Under the pieces are notes generated by a model, which was not told where the DNA came from, did no database searches, and saw only the letters and a program-made list of their open reading frames with translations. Below, piece after piece: positions 33,769 through 35,037 of a DNA stretch of 35,037 bases. The translations under genes and the position numbers were made by a program. Every line of letters starts with the position of its first letter. Within the stretch, counting starts at the first letter, position 1. The stretch comes from Balneolaceae bacterium (GTDB taxonomy: Bacteria; Bacteroidota; Rhodothermia; Balneolales; Balneolaceae): the NCBI GenBank assembly GCA_009711805.1, contig VEMX01000077.1:1-35037 (forward strand). The letters run 5' to 3'.

Positions 33769-34506
33769 TTAGTCGATTCCAAAACTAATGTTTATGGTAG
33801 CGGTAACCGAAACTGTTTGGCTGAAATCCATCATAGAGGCGTCAGCCGACATGCTTTCCATTCGCATCATTCCGGATTTTCGGGGTATCCCTGCCTGGTG
33901 GTCAGAAAAGTGGATTTTCGTTACACCACTCAATTTTACGCCGGTAGTTGAAGCAATAAGTTCTGCGCGTTCTTTGGCCGTTTGTATGGCCTTGACAAGA
34001 GCTTTTCTTTTGCCTTCTTCTATTTCAGTAGATGAAAACTGTCCGTTGAATGTATCAAATCCATTTTCAATTAGAGTTACCTGGATATCTTCATAGATAG
34101 AAAAATCATTAAAGGTAACACTAACCTGCTGGCTCGACTGAGTTACCTTGGAACGATCATCATTTCGATAGCGCTTATTCATGCGTATAGGCTGATATTT
34201 GATATCCTCTTCCTTAATATCAAATTCCGTTAAGAGTTCAGCCAACACTGACTCTCGCTCTTTATGAACCTTATATACATCCTGTGGAGAATCTGCTTCG
34301 GCATTGATCGTAATGTTGAATATAATCAAATCGGCCGGAAGCAGCTCTGAGGCACTCATGTTTACTGTTATGGTTCTGTTGGATGGTTCTTGAGCTACAG
34401 TTTTACAATTGCTCAACGCTACAATCAGAAAAATTGAGAGTAAGGAAAATACAGTTTTTTTAGTAATAGAGATCATATCTGGCTTTGTTGATTTATGCTT
34501 CATCAT
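33769..34506 (-). CDS. SIMPL (DUF541) domain lipoprotein
   Basis: 245 residues; ATGs at 34503 and 34476 are alternative starts. Signal peptide with lipobox ALSNC (Cys34). The SIMPL domain follows (about 43-245): RTITVNMSASELLPADLIIFNITINAEA, YQPIRMNKRYR, QQVSVTFNDFSIYEDIQVTLIENGF and KALVKAIQTAKERAELIASTTGVKLSGVTKI. DUF541 proteins are periplasmic or lipid-anchored and poorly characterised; oligomeric forms have been reported. It is convergent with the PIG-L gene, the stops being 8 bases apart. Family call firm. Confidence 0.92.
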   Translation of the reverse strand: MMKHKSTKPDMISITKKTVFSLLSIFLIVALSNCKTVAQEPSNRTITVNMSASELLPADLIIFNITINAEADSPQDVYKVHKERESVLAELLTEFDIKEEDIKYQPIRMNKRYRNDDRSKVTQSSQQVSVTFNDFSIYEDIQVTLIENGFDTFNGQFSSTEIEEGKRKALVKAIQTAKERAELIASTTGVKLSGVTKIHFSDHQAGIPRKSGMMRMESMSADASMMDFSQTVSVTATINISFGID

Positions 34507-35037
34507 AATTTTCTTTCACCTAATTTAAGGATGATAAGGTATTGGTTCATCATACTAGTTCACGTGCATTACGTTCTTGTATCAACTTTTCAGAATCTTA
34601 GATTATTGCCTGACCTCTCTTTTGGTATAGCAGTCAGTAGTACAGCTGTAGCATCCAAGATATTTTTAAATAGAAATGCAATATAACTCATATCTGCCAT
34701 GAAACTATGTTGATAGAGGAACTGTTAATTTTCCTATAATAGTTATTTCCTTCAAAGCCATTAAATAATTGAGAGTTTAGTTGATACAATAGTATGAATA
34801 AAATTATGTGCGAATATATTGCTTGAAGTTGAGTCATTAGATCAAATATTAGAAAACTATATAAAACCTTCAAAGATATATTTTTTTAAGATTTTGACTT
34901 AATAATTGTACTAGGAGCCTGTCGGACTTAACAGGCCGAATGAACTGAGAATTGACTCAAAAGATTAATCAAATTTTTGAGGTACTTATTTTGTTGGATG
35001 GCTTCAATTAAAAAAAATTACACGTAGATCATTTTAA
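34507..35037. other. AT-rich non-coding right end of the window
   Basis: No gene supported; open frames are short and of random composition. A possible insertion-sequence terminus lies near 34915. The promoter of the SIMPL gene should be in 34507-34600 but was not pinpointed. Confidence 0.55.
34914..34937. mobile_element. Possible insertion-sequence end
   Basis: The string aggagcctgtcggacttaac resembles the terminal inverted repeats (GAGCCTGTCGGA-like) of IS1182-type and related elements as I recall them. It also forms a small hairpin GCCTGT / ACAGGC. No transposase is visible because the window ends 100 bases later. Confidence 0.25.

Noticed and set aside
1-35037. CRISPR arrays, tRNA or rRNA genes, phage or defence genes
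   Set aside because: None found: no regular spaced direct repeats, cloverleaf-like segments, capsid or nuclease/helicase families were recognised.

Overview
This window looks like chromosomal DNA of a Bacteroidetes-related bacterium, most plausibly the Balneolota (Gracilimonas/Balneola type). That assignment is an inference. It rests on a 2-oxoglutarate dehydrogenase with a fused succinyltransferase domain, a short Bacteroidetes-type primary sigma factor, promoter-like boxes of the TTTG / TAnnTTTG type, Y_Y_Y-propeller sensor kinase architecture, and many secreted proteins with signal peptides ending in AQ. All recognised genes are chromosomal in character. No rRNA, tRNA, CRISPR array, prophage or complete insertion sequence was seen.

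Layout. Positions 1-1149 are non-coding and crowded with repeats. 1150-6868 is one tight + strand operon: TetR regulator, LolA-like periplasmic protein, two FtsX-type permeases, an ABC ATPase and an outer-membrane barrel, preceded by a near-perfect TetR-type palindrome. It looks like a self-contained lipid or lipoprotein export system. 7225-9704 holds minus-strand genes: DUF1697, DUF1801/YdeI, a Pmp3-type membrane peptide and an LDH-family 2-hydroxyacid dehydrogenase with an unusual specificity residue. 10208-13843 is the large fused E1/E2 2-oxoglutarate dehydrogenase. 14227-14886 is a CysH-type sulfonucleotide reductase. A 214-bp repeat lies inverted at 1-214 and 14930-15143, so it flanks this whole left segment.

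15353-20971 holds an M3 oligoendopeptidase, a GAF protein with a possibly degenerate GGDEF domain, phosphopentomutase (one base after the GAF gene) and the primary sigma factor, which ends at a strong terminator. 21142-24671 is a hybrid-length sensor kinase and its NarL-type response regulator. It is followed by a strange lipoprotein with an acidic/tyrosine-rich front half and a Ser/Arg-rich basic tail (24752-26188), then a FadL-like outer-membrane barrel (26263-27753). Two facing terminators separate this from a minus-strand OmpA-family lipoprotein.

28708-32729 reproduces the E. coli tesA / ybbA-ybbP arrangement: an ABC ATPase and a giant permease divergent from a secreted SGNH esterase. A secreted PIG-L deacetylase and a SIMPL-domain lipoprotein follow, convergent. 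The last 530 bases are AT-rich and non-coding, with a possible insertion-sequence end near 34915.

Themes: envelope export and lipid handling (two ABC systems, a LolA-like carrier, two barrels, several lipoproteins) interspersed with central metabolism. The left third is marked by dispersed repeats.
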